Shown here: positions 25,933-34,954 of the stretch, one piece after another
Numbering within the stretch: the first letter of the stretch is position 1
Layout: every line of letters begins with the position of its first letter
Source: Streptococcus sp. F0442
GTDB lineage: Bacteria > Bacillota > Bacilli > Lactobacillales > Streptococcaceae
Assembly: GCF_000314795.2 (NCBI RefSeq)
Contig: NZ_KB373316.1
Location: 62,001-126,000 of the forward strand
Reading direction: 5' to 3'
Length of the DNA: 64,000 bases
Notes under the pieces: model-generated
The model's database searches: none
The model's input: the letters and a program-made list of their open reading frames with translations, nothing else
Told to the model about the DNA's origin: nothing
Translations under genes and position numbers: made by a program

Positions 25933-27195
25933 ATGAATCTAAAATGGAAGAAAAAATACCTGGGCCCGATTTTGGGACTGGTCGGAGCTGTTGTCCTGAT
26001 TGGAGGAGTCTATCTTTATTCTAGCTCTAACATCCAACCGGACCATCAAAAAGAATTTAGCCAGACCAGCAAGAAGGTCATCAAGTTAAAAGAAAAACCC
26101 ATTGACTTGAGTGGGGATTATATTTCCAATGAACGGGATGAAGCTAAAATCGAGAAAAATGGCAAAGCCTGGAAGATCGCTTACAAAACGGCTGATGGCA
26201 AGGTGTCCGCTGAATTTAGCACCGATTGGAAGATCGAAGGGGCTAATAAAGTTGCGACGGACAAGATGAAAAAATCTGATGGCAATACTGATTTTACCGT
26301 TACGGTTCGTGTCTTCAAATACAAGACAGACAAGAAACCATTGATCACGGTCACCATGTCTGATCAAAATCCCGATCACGAGATGGTCTTTGCCAATCGG
26401 GAGGATTTTTTCAAATCGACAGATCCTAACGACGTTATCCTTGATGGCAATCTCTCAGCATTTGAAGGTGCCTATTCCAATGATTCCTATGAAAAAGAAA
26501 TCGCAGCTTCAGGTTTTAAACTCTATGGCTATACTCCAGAAGAATATTACCAAAACAAGGCCAGCGCCTTTCCAAGTATTGTAAATGGTGAGACAGGATG
26601 GACCTTCTGGAGTGGGGGAACTCGGGCTAGTTACCTTTTCAATAGGGAAAAGGAGCCTAAGAAACGCAAAGGCTATTATGAAGTTTATTTCACAGGGGCC
26701 AATGGAACTGTGATCCAAGGGCAGGAGCAAATCTTGTACTTGATCCCGCCGGGTGTGACAGGTCCTGATGGAGTGGCTTCGCAAGAGCGTCGAATTATCT
26801 TTGGAGATGTGGCCTTCCGGGCTTACCATTTAGAGTGGTGGAAAGCCTATCCACAAGTGAAAAGTGAGAAGGATTTAGATATTGCGGCCATAAACGGAGG
26901 CGATTTCTCAAGCCTAGCAGGAACCTGGCGCAATGGCAAGGGTGCTGAGATCGTCATCCAAGCAGATGGAAAAGTCAAGGGTCAAGGTAGCCTCAAGGCT
27001 GTTGCGGATTCGGATAAGAAGAGCAAGATCCCTTATGTTGAGATGAAGATGGGTGAGACCGGTGCGGCGATTGGACTACTGAAAATTGGCTTCCAAAACC
27101 CAGATGGAGACCAGTCTGACACCAGCAAGCCACGTCTGGTGCTCACTCAATCTGCAGGCAACTACCCAGCTGATCAATATTTCTACCGTCAATAA
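25933..27195 (+). CDS. membrane-anchored surface protein with DUF6287 domain
   Basis: A 420-residue protein with a short basic N-terminus and one membrane helix (YLGPILGLVGAVVLIGGVYLY, about residues 9-29), then an outside region. Near residue 320 it has IAAINGGDFSSLAGTWRNG, the hallmark of the streptococcal DUF6287 domain, which ends with a C-terminal beta-rich part. An earlier region (DLSGDYISNERDEAKI) looks like a related lipocalin-like strand pattern. No lipobox and no sorting signal. Function unknown; it precedes the zinc operon but has its own promoter and a repeat element between. Confidence 0.8.
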   Translation: MNLKWKKKYLGPILGLVGAVVLIGGVYLYSSSNIQPDHQKEFSQTSKKVIKLKEKPIDLSGDYISNERDEAKIEKNGKAWKIAYKTADGKVSAEFSTDWKIEGANKVATDKMKKSDGNTDFTVTVRVFKYKTDKKPLITVTMSDQNPDHEMVFANREDFFKSTDPNDVILDGNLSAFEGAYSNDSYEKEIAASGFKLYGYTPEEYYQNKASAFPSIVNGETGWTFWSGGTRASYLFNREKEPKKRKGYYEVYFTGANGTVIQGQEQILYLIPPGVTGPDGVASQERRIIFGDVAFRAYHLEWWKAYPQVKSEKDLDIAAINGGDFSSLAGTWRNGKGAEIVIQADGKVKGQGSLKAVADSDKKSKIPYVEMKMGETGAAIGLLKIGFQNPDGDQSDTSKPRLVLTQSAGNYPADQYFYRQ

Positions 27196-27197
27196 AA

Positions 27198-27340
27198 GAG
27201 AGTGGGACAGAAATCGCTAATTCGTTAGAATTCGATTTCGTCGTCCCACCTCCGCACAGTAGAGCCCACTCAACCACTGCGTCTTGCTCGACAATTCAAA
27301 GACAATTGAGAGGCTAGGACTTTTGTCCCAGCCTCTTTTT
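27198..27340 (+). repeat. dispersed structured repeat type 2, copy B (internally deleted)
   Basis: Same ends and flanking hairpins as copy A, but 37 bases are missing between CACAGT and AGAGCCC, at short AGT direct repeats. The deletion removes the left arm of the central stem, leaving outer hairpins intact. It ends with the terminator-like hairpin and five T, likely terminating the DUF6287 gene. Confidence 0.85.
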
Positions 27341-27415
27341 TTCTGCAATGAAAGGTCGCGGAGGCTAGTAAAAGGTTAGATCCTAGCATTAAAAGGAAAA
27401 AAATGTAAAAAAGAC

Positions 27416-27444
27416 TTGACAAAGCAAATGATTAGCAGTATTAT
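27416..27444 (+). promoter_or_regulatory. promoter of the adcAII-pht operon
   Basis: TTGACA (27416-27421) and TATTAT (27439-27444) with 17-base spacing, immediately followed by AdcR boxes. Confidence 0.85.
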
Positions 27445-27479
27445 TAACTAGTTAATTAACTGATTAATAAACTGGTTAA
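27444..27479. promoter_or_regulatory. three tandem AdcR zinc-repressor boxes
   Basis: Three abutting 12-mers, TTAACTAGTTAA, TTAACTGATTAA and TAAACTGGTTAA, lie end to end. The first is a perfect match to the AdcR operator consensus TTAACNRGTTAA; the others differ at one position each. They start at the last base of the -10 box, so zinc-loaded AdcR would block initiation of the zinc-uptake operon. Confidence 0.9.
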
Positions 27480-27502
27480 CAAAAATAAAAAAGAGGTGAA
27501 GG

Positions 27503-28438
27503 ATGATAAGGAGAAAAATGAAGGTGCTGGGAATCTTGTTCCTCAGTTTCTTTCTGCTTGTAGCTTGTGCTAGTCAAGGAAATGCAGGCAAGCCCCCTTC
27601 TAAAAAAGGTCTTAAAATTGTCACGAGTTTTTATCCCATCTATGCCCTGGTCAAGGAAATCTCTGGGGATCAAAATGACATCTGGATGGTTCAGTCAGGT
27701 GCAGGGATCCATGATTACGAGCCCTCAACCAAGGAAGTGGCTCAGATCTATGATGCGGATGTATTTGTCTATCATTCTCAGACCCTGGAATCCTGGGCCG
27801 GTCGCTTAGATCCTAACCTACAAGGTTCCAAGTTACAGGTGATCGAAGGTAGTCAAGGAATGACACTTGATAAGGTGGCTGGATTAGAGGATGTCGAGGC
27901 TGGTCAGGGAAAAGAAGCCAAGCACCTGTATGACCCGCATACCTGGTTGGACCCTGCGAAAATTGCAGAAGAAGGAAAGATCATCGCTCAGCACTTAGGC
28001 GAGATCGATCCAAAGAACAAGGAGCTCTATCAAGCCAATGCCCAAAAGCTTGAAAAGCGCTGTGAGGAACTAGTAGCCCGCTACCAGCCTCTCTTTGACA
28101 AGGCCAAGCAAAAGACCTTTGTGACCCAGCATACGGCCTTTTCTTATCTGGCCAAACGCTTTGGTCTCAAGCAGTTGGGGATTGCAGGGATTTCCCCTGA
28201 GCAAGAACCAACCGCCCGGCAATTGGCGGAGATCCAGCAGTTTGTCAAAGATTATCAGGTGAAAACGATCTTCGTAGAGAAGCACACGTCGTCAAAGGTG
28301 GCAGATAGTATCGCCAAGGCAACAGGGGCGCGTGTCAAGGTCTTGGATCCACTGGAAGCTGATCCGCAAAACGATAAGGATCTATTAGCAAATTTAGAAG
28401 AAAATATGGCGACTTTAGCCAAGGAATTAGAGGAGTAA
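27503..28438 (+). CDS. adcAII: zinc-binding lipoprotein AdcAII
   Basis: Surface zinc-binding component of the Adc importer (cluster A-I, ZnuA-like). Signal peptide with lipobox LLVAC (Cys22); metal-ligand segments are GIHDYEPSTKE, YDPHTWLDPAK, FVTQHTAFSYL and IFVEKHTSSKVADS. At 311 residues it lacks the C-terminal ZinT domain of AdcA and so matches AdcAII. ATG 27503 follows AGAGGTGAAGG; ATG 27518 is a possible alternative. It is seven bases from the histidine-triad gene, the usual pair: the triad protein gathers zinc and passes it to AdcAII. Confidence 0.94.
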   Translation: MIRRKMKVLGILFLSFFLLVACASQGNAGKPPSKKGLKIVTSFYPIYALVKEISGDQNDIWMVQSGAGIHDYEPSTKEVAQIYDADVFVYHSQTLESWAGRLDPNLQGSKLQVIEGSQGMTLDKVAGLEDVEAGQGKEAKHLYDPHTWLDPAKIAEEGKIIAQHLGEIDPKNKELYQANAQKLEKRCEELVARYQPLFDKAKQKTFVTQHTAFSYLAKRFGLKQLGIAGISPEQEPTARQLAEIQQFVKDYQVKTIFVEKHTSSKVADSIAKATGARVKVLDPLEADPQNDKDLLANLEENMATLAKELEE

Positions 28439-28445
28439 ATCAAGG

Positions 28446-31400
28446 ATGAAGAAAAAGGGAACGATTGGAATTGTAGCAACTTTGGGAATAGGGCTATGTG
28501 CCTATGCGCTCAGTCAGCAACCACAAGCTAAGGAAGAGAAAAAGAATCAGATTCAGTATCTACAGGCAGAAAAGAAAGCGTCATCGACTGCCTCCAGCAA
28601 AAAGGAAGACAGCATCGAAGCAGTCAATGCCAAGGAAAAGACTCAGGCGGAGCAGATTGTCATCAAAATTACGGATGAAGGCTTTGTCACTTCTCATGGG
28701 GATCATTTTCATTACTATAGTGGTAAGGTCCCATTTGATGCCATCTTTAGTGAGGAGTTGATTTTGCGAGATCCAACTTATCAGCTCCAAGAAGCTGATA
28801 TTGTCAGCAAGGTCAAGGATGGCTATATCATTAAACGCGCTGGTAAATACTATCTCTACTTAAAGGATGCTCAGCATACGGTCAATGTGCGCTCGATCGA
28901 AGAGATCGCTCAACAACAAAAAGGAGGCACTAAAGAAGAAGGGGAAACGGGATCGGTACAGGCGAGCTCCTCGCACAAAGGGGTTAAAACTCGAGATTTT
29001 CGTCAGCCAAGTCAAGCGCTAAAAGAGGGGAAGACCCTTGAAACGCTGACTGCTAAAAACCATTCAGGAGGAGGCTATCGCACGGACGATGGTTATGTCT
29101 TTAGCCCTGGAGATGTCATTTCAGATACAGGGGATGGCTTCATTGTGCCCCATGGCGGACATTACCATTATATTCCAAAGAGTGCCTTATCTGCTGGCGA
29201 GTTAGCAGCAGCCCTCTCTGTCCTAGGCGGTCAAAGTGGTCATCAGGCTGGAAGCTCACACTTAGCTAGCCCAAGTGCAGAAGCAAGCAAAAATCAAGGA
29301 ACTCCAGATCAGGCCTCTCCAAGCTTAGGAAAACAAGCTAACAGTCAGCCGTCTGCTAGTCCAACCCATACACAGACGACCCCAACGAATTCTAAACCGG
29401 CTACTTCCAAACCGACTTCAACGCTCAGCAATCTGATGGAAGAATTGCAGAAAACACCTCTGTCTTCTCGTCATGTGGAGTCTGATGGTTCTGTCTTTGA
29501 TCCAAGTAAGATCACCAAGTGGACCGATCAAGGAATTGTCTACCCTCACGGGGATCATTTCCACTTTATCCCTTACAGCTCCCTATCTCCTTTAGAACGT
29601 GAGCTGGCGCGGCAATTCCAACTGCTTCGGGCCCAAGGTGCTACTACACCTGCTGAAATAAGTCCAAACCGGCCTTCAAGTCCAAGTACAAAACCAATTG
29701 ACCATGAGCACGAGCATGAACATGGAGATAGTCACGAGCATGAACATGGGGATAGTCATGGGGATAGTCACGAGCATGAACATGGGGACAGTCATGATCA
29801 CGAGCACGAAGAGGAGCACGATCATGGTTTCCATGCAGACATGGTCATCAGTAAGGACGAGGACGGTTACATGGTCGCTCATGGCAACCATGCCCATTAT
29901 TTCTATAAAAAGGACCTCTCTCCTCAAGAGATTGCAGCAGCAGAGGCAACTCTGGCAGGTAAGAAAGAAGAGTCCAAGGGACAGCCACTGACAGATGATG
30001 TCGCTAGCTATTCTCGTGATGCCTCAGATGAGGAAAAGATCCAGTACATCAGCAAGACCTACGGTGTCCCCCGTGAGGCCATTAAGATTTCCAATGGTTT
30101 CTTTGTCTTTAACAATCCAGACCAAGAATACGATCCGACCCACATCCACCCTTATGCCGTTCGGAAGGAACACGTTCGGATTCCACTTGAGACGGGTAAT
30201 CCTGAACTAGACTTTATCAATGAACTCTATGCAACAGCGCTTCGCTCGGGGATTTCTCCTTATAGCCTCCAGATTGAAAATGGCCAATTTGTCATCCCAC
30301 ATGGCGATCACAACCACTACATCAAGGTGCGATCAGCGGGACTAGCAGACTACTTAGCTCATCGCCTTCCTACCATCCAATCGCCTTACAAAAAAGGAGA
30401 CTTGAATAAAAAAGCAGTAGAGGACAGAGTCAACCAACTTTTAGCAGAAAGCCGAACTCTTTACGCTTCTGATCCATTGCAGCAACGACGGATTGAGCTC
30501 ATCTTGGGCCACTTCTTGGAAAATGTCAAGAGCTTCCCAAGTAACTCAACAGAGGGCTATCTAGCAAGTCTCAAACAGGTTGATGAGCAATACATCCATG
30601 CGACTCAAGCGATCAAACCAAAAGAAGAGACAGCCCTCGATCGTCGATACCAGGAATTGCTGGAACAAGTGCGCTTGCTAGACACCGAAGCCTTCCAACT
30701 GAAGAAGGAAGGGTTGGTCTCACAACTGCAGGAAGCCTATGCTGCCAAAGACAGCAAGCGTTTAGAGCAGGAAGGGAAGCTATTAGAAGCTGTTCAGGAG
30801 ATGCAAGATCGGACGGGTGTGACCTCGGTCGACTATCTCAAGTACTTCTACCAAAGCTTGAGCGACGCGCGCTTGACACCAGAACTGCGCACCAAGGCGG
30901 CAGATCTAGCTTTGAAACTCTATCGGGCCCAAGCCTTTGAAGAGGCCTGGGATGCTAAGGCTCACTTTATGGAACTCTACCAAACCAAGCAGGCAATTGA
31001 CCAGCTCTTCTCTCAAGAAAAAGGCCAAACCTATCCTATTGAAAAAACAGTTTTGGATCAAAAAGGAAGTCAAGCACCATCTTATAACTTAGCGGTCTAT
31101 GATTTCCTCAAGGGCTTATATGGAGAGTTGGATAAGGCGACAGAATCCCGTCAACGAACCAGCATCCTGACAGGGCTCTCAGAGCAAATCCAGTCGCTCT
31201 TGCCACAAGTCGAAGACCAGGCTAAACGAACTGCCTTTGAAGCAAGTTTGGCTCAACTTGGAAATGAGACGGATCCAGACAAGGCTATTGCAAGTGGACA
31301 AGCTCTGTTACGCGAAATCAGTGACACCATTGAAAAGCAAAAACAAAAGCAAACAGAAGAGCCTCAGATTGGGGATGTCGCCCTTTATCAACAGCTCTAT

Positions 31401-31754
31401 AACCAATTGATGGCGCTTCACCAACAATTGCAGGAAAATGGGGCTAGTGATGCTGTATTTGATCGCTTAGAAGCTCTCTTTGACCAATTGGCTAATCCAA
31501 AGAGTGACAAGGCGGCCTTACTACAGGCTATCCAAGCCTTTCAGGCAGAGTTAGTAGCGGTGCCATCTGCAAGCGAAGCGGGGAAACCTGCTAGCACGGT
31601 CGAAAAGCCTGTAGCTACAGAAACTCCGGTAGAAAAAGAAGCAGCAGCTTCAGCAGGAAGCAAGCCTGCCACAACTGAGACAGAAACAGAGCCTGCAAGC
31701 CCAGCTTCCATAGAAGAAGGCACGCCAGATGCTTCATCTTCTCAGGACCAATAG
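28446..31754 (+). CDS. polyhistidine triad surface protein (Pht family)
   Basis: Large zinc-scavenging surface protein of 1102 residues. The N-terminus (TLGIGLCAYALSQ) resembles the Pht signal region. Histidine triads HGDHFH, HGGHYH, HGDHFH, HGNHAH and HGDHNH lie near residues 83, 236, 368, 479 and 619, with HIHPY near 567. A Ser/Thr/Pro-rich linker covers about 265-330, and residues 419-464 are a His/Glu/Asp run built of repeats of EHEHGDSH. The C-terminal 450 residues are charged helical/coiled-coil, ending in a Pro/Thr/Glu tail with no LPxTG motif. Co-transcribed with adcAII and under AdcR control. Confidence 0.94.
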   Translation: MKKKGTIGIVATLGIGLCAYALSQQPQAKEEKKNQIQYLQAEKKASSTASSKKEDSIEAVNAKEKTQAEQIVIKITDEGFVTSHGDHFHYYSGKVPFDAIFSEELILRDPTYQLQEADIVSKVKDGYIIKRAGKYYLYLKDAQHTVNVRSIEEIAQQQKGGTKEEGETGSVQASSSHKGVKTRDFRQPSQALKEGKTLETLTAKNHSGGGYRTDDGYVFSPGDVISDTGDGFIVPHGGHYHYIPKSALSAGELAAALSVLGGQSGHQAGSSHLASPSAEASKNQGTPDQASPSLGKQANSQPSASPTHTQTTPTNSKPATSKPTSTLSNLMEELQKTPLSSRHVESDGSVFDPSKITKWTDQGIVYPHGDHFHFIPYSSLSPLERELARQFQLLRAQGATTPAEISPNRPSSPSTKPIDHEHEHEHGDSHEHEHGDSHGDSHEHEHGDSHDHEHEEEHDHGFHADMVISKDEDGYMVAHGNHAHYFYKKDLSPQEIAAAEATLAGKKEESKGQPLTDDVASYSRDASDEEKIQYISKTYGVPREAIKISNGFFVFNNPDQEYDPTHIHPYAVRKEHVRIPLETGNPELDFINELYATALRSGISPYSLQIENGQFVIPHGDHNHYIKVRSAGLADYLAHRLPTIQSPYKKGDLNKKAVEDRVNQLLAESRTLYASDPLQQRRIELILGHFLENVKSFPSNSTEGYLASLKQVDEQYIHATQAIKPKEETALDRRYQELLEQVRLLDTEAFQLKKEGLVSQLQEAYAAKDSKRLEQEGKLLEAVQEMQDRTGVTSVDYLKYFYQSLSDARLTPELRTKAADLALKLYRAQAFEEAWDAKAHFMELYQTKQAIDQLFSQEKGQTYPIEKTVLDQKGSQAPSYNLAVYDFLKGLYGELDKATESRQRTSILTGLSEQIQSLLPQVEDQAKRTAFEASLAQLGNETDPDKAIASGQALLREISDTIEKQKQKQTEEPQIGDVALYQQLYNQLMALHQQLQENGASDAVFDRLEALFDQLANPKSDKAALLQAIQAFQAELVAVPSASEAGKPASTVEKPVATETPVEKEAAASAGSKPATTETETEPASPASIEEGTPDASSSQDQ
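29698..29830 (+). repeat. in-frame tandem repeats encoding a His-rich run
   Basis: Imperfect 24-base units of the type GAGCATGAACATGGGGATAG, with 12- and 18-base partial units, encode EHEHGDSH and variants inside the Pht gene. Such arrays can change length by slippage while keeping frame. Confidence 0.8.
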
Positions 31755-31761
31755 AAAATAG

Positions 31762-31796
31762 AAAATCATCTGAAAGACATTTCAGATGATTTTTGC
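31762..31796. terminator. bidirectional terminator after the pht gene
   Basis: Perfect 14-bp stem AAAATCATCTGAAA/TTTCAGATGATTTT with a GACA loop and T-run, between convergent genes. Confidence 0.92.
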
Positions 31797-31842
31797 GTTC
31801 TAGTGAATAGAAGAGGTGGTTTCTTTTTTCAGTTGTTGAGTC

Positions 31843-33027
31843 TCATTCCTTGTGCTCAAGAAGCAGTTGTGAGGAGGACTCGACTGCTTTTTTTCGCTTG
31901 AAAAATGCAGTCATTTGAACCAGAATGCGGGGAACCGTCTGCCATTTTTTCCAAGCTTGGACACGGGTATCGAGGAGTTGTTTGGCTAGACGTTCCAGCA
32001 TTTCCCTTTCTGTAGGATCTAGGTCTTGAGCATTTTGAAAGATCTCTTTGATCTTGGAGAAATTTTTCAAGTTCCTCAAATCATTGATTGAAGTAATGCC
32101 TGCATCCAGAAAAATGCCAAAAAAGGTATCAAAGAACTTCTTGCGCTCATCCGCCGATGTTTCGCGAACCCACTGCTTCAGGGTCTCGTCGGTTTGCTGG
32201 CTGTCAGGACTGGTTTGATCCAGGGTCACAAATTTATCCTTCTCAATCATCCAAGTAAAAGCGTCATGCTGGACAAAGCCACCAAAAGCTCGGCTTTTGA
32301 CAATCGTAGCAGGCTCAGGGACTTCTAGCATCATGCCGACGATGGATCCTTGGGGGACAAAGCGAAGAATGTTTGGGGACGTCCGCTGGTAGCCTTCGGT
32401 CTCGATAATGGCCCTGTTGAGGCCAGGAGCATCGTAGCTGTAGATGGCATCGACTCGTTCAAATAAGGAATCCGGCAGGTAAGTGCAGGCATAGGTTGCG
32501 AGATTGCCCCCTTTGGAGTGACCGGCTACTAAGAAGCGCCCTTTAGGAAATTCCTTCATGACGTTTTGCAGGTAGCAGGCTGCGCGCCTCTGAGCTGGGA
32601 CATGATCCATATAGGTCATGTGGAAGTCTTCCTTCCAGCCGATCAAGGTGTCATCCGTCCCTCTGAAGACAACTAAATAAACATCCATGGTAAGACGATA
32701 GGTCATAGCCGCAAACTGCTTCTGAACATCAGGGTCATATTCGTTGACATAGTTGAGGAGTTTGATGTTTTTAAAACGCTTTGAACTAGCTAAGTCATCG
32801 ACTAATTGCAGGTGTTGGTCTGTCACGATGAAATCGGTGGTCCGGTCGATAAGTTCTGCTGCATCAGATAAGCGGACTTCAATATTGGTCGTATCCCCTT
32901 GGGGCACGATCCGATCAAAAGGAAGATAGGTCAGCTCTGTCAGTGCCAGGACATCCAGTTCATTGAAAGGACGGTCGTATATGGAATCGTAGGTCACTTC
33001 TTTTAGGTAATCAAAAATAGTTGACAT
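31843..33027 (-). CDS. DUF2974 (Mbeg1-like) alpha/beta-hydrolase
   Basis: A 394-residue lipase-like protein of the DUF2974/Mbeg1 family. The nucleophile elbow is GHSKGGNLATYACTYL; DVYLVVFRGTDDTLIGWKEDF supplies the upstream strand and oxyanion region, and DQTSPDSQ / HDAFTWMIE are later family segments. It lacks a signal peptide. The frame extends 13 codons further, but ATG 33027 follows GGGAGGCACAG and starts MSTIFDYLKEV as in homologues. Substrate unknown. It is convergent with pht and divergent from the two-component genes. Confidence 0.88.
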   Translation of the reverse strand: MSTIFDYLKEVTYDSIYDRPFNELDVLALTELTYLPFDRIVPQGDTTNIEVRLSDAAELIDRTTDFIVTDQHLQLVDDLASSKRFKNIKLLNYVNEYDPDVQKQFAAMTYRLTMDVYLVVFRGTDDTLIGWKEDFHMTYMDHVPAQRRAACYLQNVMKEFPKGRFLVAGHSKGGNLATYACTYLPDSLFERVDAIYSYDAPGLNRAIIETEGYQRTSPNILRFVPQGSIVGMMLEVPEPATIVKSRAFGGFVQHDAFTWMIEKDKFVTLDQTSPDSQQTDETLKQWVRETSADERKKFFDTFFGIFLDAGITSINDLRNLKNFSKIKEIFQNAQDLDPTEREMLERLAKQLLDTRVQAWKKWQTVPRILVQMTAFFKRKKAVESSSQLLLEHKE

Positions 33028-33195
33028 CTGTGCCTCCCGTGTCTTATTTCTTTCAGTATAGCACAAAAATGGATGGAGAAAAAGCGCCTTCCATCAAGAA
33101 AGTAGGAGTGAGATCTTCTTTCCCTCTGAAACAGCCTTTTTCTCTGCTTCTTAATCTGTTATAATAGGAAGAAGAAAAAAGAAGGAAAGAAAACC

Positions 33196-33873
33196 ATGCA
33201 TAAAATTCTCTTAGTCGAAGATGATGACATTATCCGCCAACAGGTCAAACAATTATTGGAACAATGGGGCTATGAAGTGGTCGCAGTCGAGGATTTTATG
33301 GACGTCCTCGGGATCTTTGTCGAAACCGACCCCCACTTGATCCTCATGGATATTGGCCTTCCTCTCTACAATGGGTACCACTGGTGCCAGGAGATTCGCA
33401 AGGTTTCAAAGGTTCCGATTATGTTTCTTTCTTCACGGGATCAAGCCATGGATATTGTCATGGCCATCAATATGGGTGGAGACGATTTTGTCACCAAGCC
33501 TTTTGATCAAAATGTGCTCCTTGCCAAAGTCCAAGGGCTCTTGCGTCGCTCTTACGAATTTGGCACAGATCAATATCTGCTGGAGCACCGGGGAGCCATC
33601 CTCAATCTCAAGTCCACGGACTTGGTGTATGAAGGGGAAGTCATCAAGTTGACCAAGAATGAATTTCAGATCCTGCGCGTCCTGTTTGAGCATGCGGGCA
33701 GTATTGTGGCGCGCGATGATATGATGAAAGAACTCTGGAATAGCGACTTCTTTATTGATGATAATACCTTGTCTGTCAATGTGGCCCGCCTTCGCAAGAA
33801 ATTAGAAGAGGCTGGCTTGTCAAACTTCATCGAAACCAAGAAAGGCATCGGTTATGGGTTAATCCATGAATAA
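33196..33873 (+). CDS. OmpR-type response regulator (BceR-like)
   Basis: A 225-residue regulator: receiver domain with acidic pocket VEDDD, phospho-acceptor Asp52 in LILMDIGLPLYNG and TKPF lysine, then a winged-helix output domain ending NTLSVNVARLRKKL and KKGIGYGL. It overlaps the kinase start by eight bases. With the kinase lacking a large sensor domain and an FtsX-type ABC pump downstream, it belongs to the BceRS class that responds to cell-wall-active peptides. It probably binds the CTTACA-N4-TGTAAG sites at 34851 and 53082. Confidence 0.94.
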   Translation: MHKILLVEDDDIIRQQVKQLLEQWGYEVVAVEDFMDVLGIFVETDPHLILMDIGLPLYNGYHWCQEIRKVSKVPIMFLSSRDQAMDIVMAINMGGDDFVTKPFDQNVLLAKVQGLLRRSYEFGTDQYLLEHRGAILNLKSTDLVYEGEVIKLTKNEFQILRVLFEHAGSIVARDDMMKELWNSDFFIDDNTLSVNVARLRKKLEEAGLSNFIETKKGIGYGLIHE

Positions 33874-34840
33874 ATATGGGAACATCTTTTGGCAGTATGT
33901 GGTATCCCGCAGGCGCCTGCTCTATCTAGTGGTCATCTTTTTGATGGTCGATTTGGTCTTTGCCTTTCTCTTTCCAGAGACGGGGACAGTTTTCCTCTAT
34001 GCAACTCTGATGCTAGGATTTTTTACCCTCTGTATCTTGATCTGGGATTTCGCTATGACCTTTCAAGAGTACCGCAAAGCCTTGCTGTATGAGGAAATAG
34101 AGCTTGCCTCACCACTGGAACATCTCCTTTATGAAAAATATACAGAAGAACAACAGGCGCGCCTGGAGCAAGGCAAAGTAGCCCAGGCCAAGTTCAATGA
34201 CCTGATGGATTACTACACCCTCTGGGTTCACCAGATTAAGACGCCCATTGCAGCTAGCCAGCTCTTGGTCCAAGATGTCGAGACACCTATTGTCAAGCAG
34301 CAGATGGAGCAGGAGCTTTTCAAAATTGACTCCTATGCCAATCTGGTTCTGCAGTACCTGCGATTGGAGAGTTTTCATGACGATCTGGTCTTAAAGCGCG
34401 TGTCGCTAGAGGACTTGGTCAAAGAAGTGGTCCGCAAATATGCCCTCTTTTTTATCCAAAAGAACTTGACAGTGGACCTGCATGATTTGGATGTCGCCGT
34501 CATTACCGATCGCAAGTGGCTCTTGGTCATCATAGAGCAATTGCTGTCCAATAGCCTCAAGTATACCAGTACAGGTGGAATTGAGATCTATTTCAAAGAC
34601 CAGACCCTCTATATAAAGGACAGCGGGATTGGAATCAAAAATAGCGATGTCCTCCGCGTATTTGAGCGGGGCTTCTCCGGTTACAATGGCCACATGACCC
34701 AGCAATCCTCAGGGCTGGGGCTCTATCTGTCTAAGAAAATTGCAGAGCAATTGGGCCACAAAATTAGCCTCCACTCAGAGGTTGGCCAAGGCACAACCGT
34801 CGCTATTCGCTTTGAAGAGAAGAAGTTGGTCATGGATTAG
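33866..34840 (+). CDS. intramembrane-sensing histidine kinase (BceS-like)
   Basis: A 324-residue kinase with two closely spaced N-terminal helices (about 14-32 and 37-58) and almost no outside loop, so it cannot bind ligands alone and is expected to sense through its ABC partner. The H-box is WVHQIKTPIAASQLL near residue 121; N-box IEQLLSNSLKYTS, G1 IKDSGIGIKNSD and G2 SSGLGLYLSK follow. Coupled to the regulator by an 8-base overlap. Confidence 0.94.
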   Translation: MNKYGNIFWQYVVSRRRLLYLVVIFLMVDLVFAFLFPETGTVFLYATLMLGFFTLCILIWDFAMTFQEYRKALLYEEIELASPLEHLLYEKYTEEQQARLEQGKVAQAKFNDLMDYYTLWVHQIKTPIAASQLLVQDVETPIVKQQMEQELFKIDSYANLVLQYLRLESFHDDLVLKRVSLEDLVKEVVRKYALFFIQKNLTVDLHDLDVAVITDRKWLLVIIEQLLSNSLKYTSTGGIEIYFKDQTLYIKDSGIGIKNSDVLRVFERGFSGYNGHMTQQSSGLGLYLSKKIAEQLGHKISLHSEVGQGTTVAIRFEEKKLVMD

Positions 34841-34850
34841 TTTTTTCCAT

Positions 34851-34925
34851 CTTACAAAAATGTAAGAAATAAACGGTAAAATGAAAGGTTAGGTTATGGT
34901 AGCCGCCTTTTATTTTTTATACAAT
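34851..34925 (+). promoter_or_regulatory. BceR-type operator and promoter of ABC operon 1
   Basis: The palindrome CTTACA-AAAA-TGTAAG (34851-34866) is followed 54 bases later by a -10 TACAAT (34920-34925). The same palindrome, a nearly identical 35 bases after it and the same distance to TACAAT recur at 53082-53156 before the paralogous operon, indicating one regulator for both. Confidence 0.82.
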
Positions 34926-34954
34926 AGTCTCATCAAATGAAGGAGGTCAAGAAA

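Noticed and set aside
26086-26379. 97-codon minus-strand frame inside the DUF6287 gene
   Set aside because: No ribosome site or recognisable protein, and the plus-strand gene has signal anchor and a known domain.
29698-29991. Alternate-frame ORFs over the His-rich repeats, possible overlapping gene
   Set aside because: Low-complexity tandem DNA keeps all frames open; no start signal supports them.
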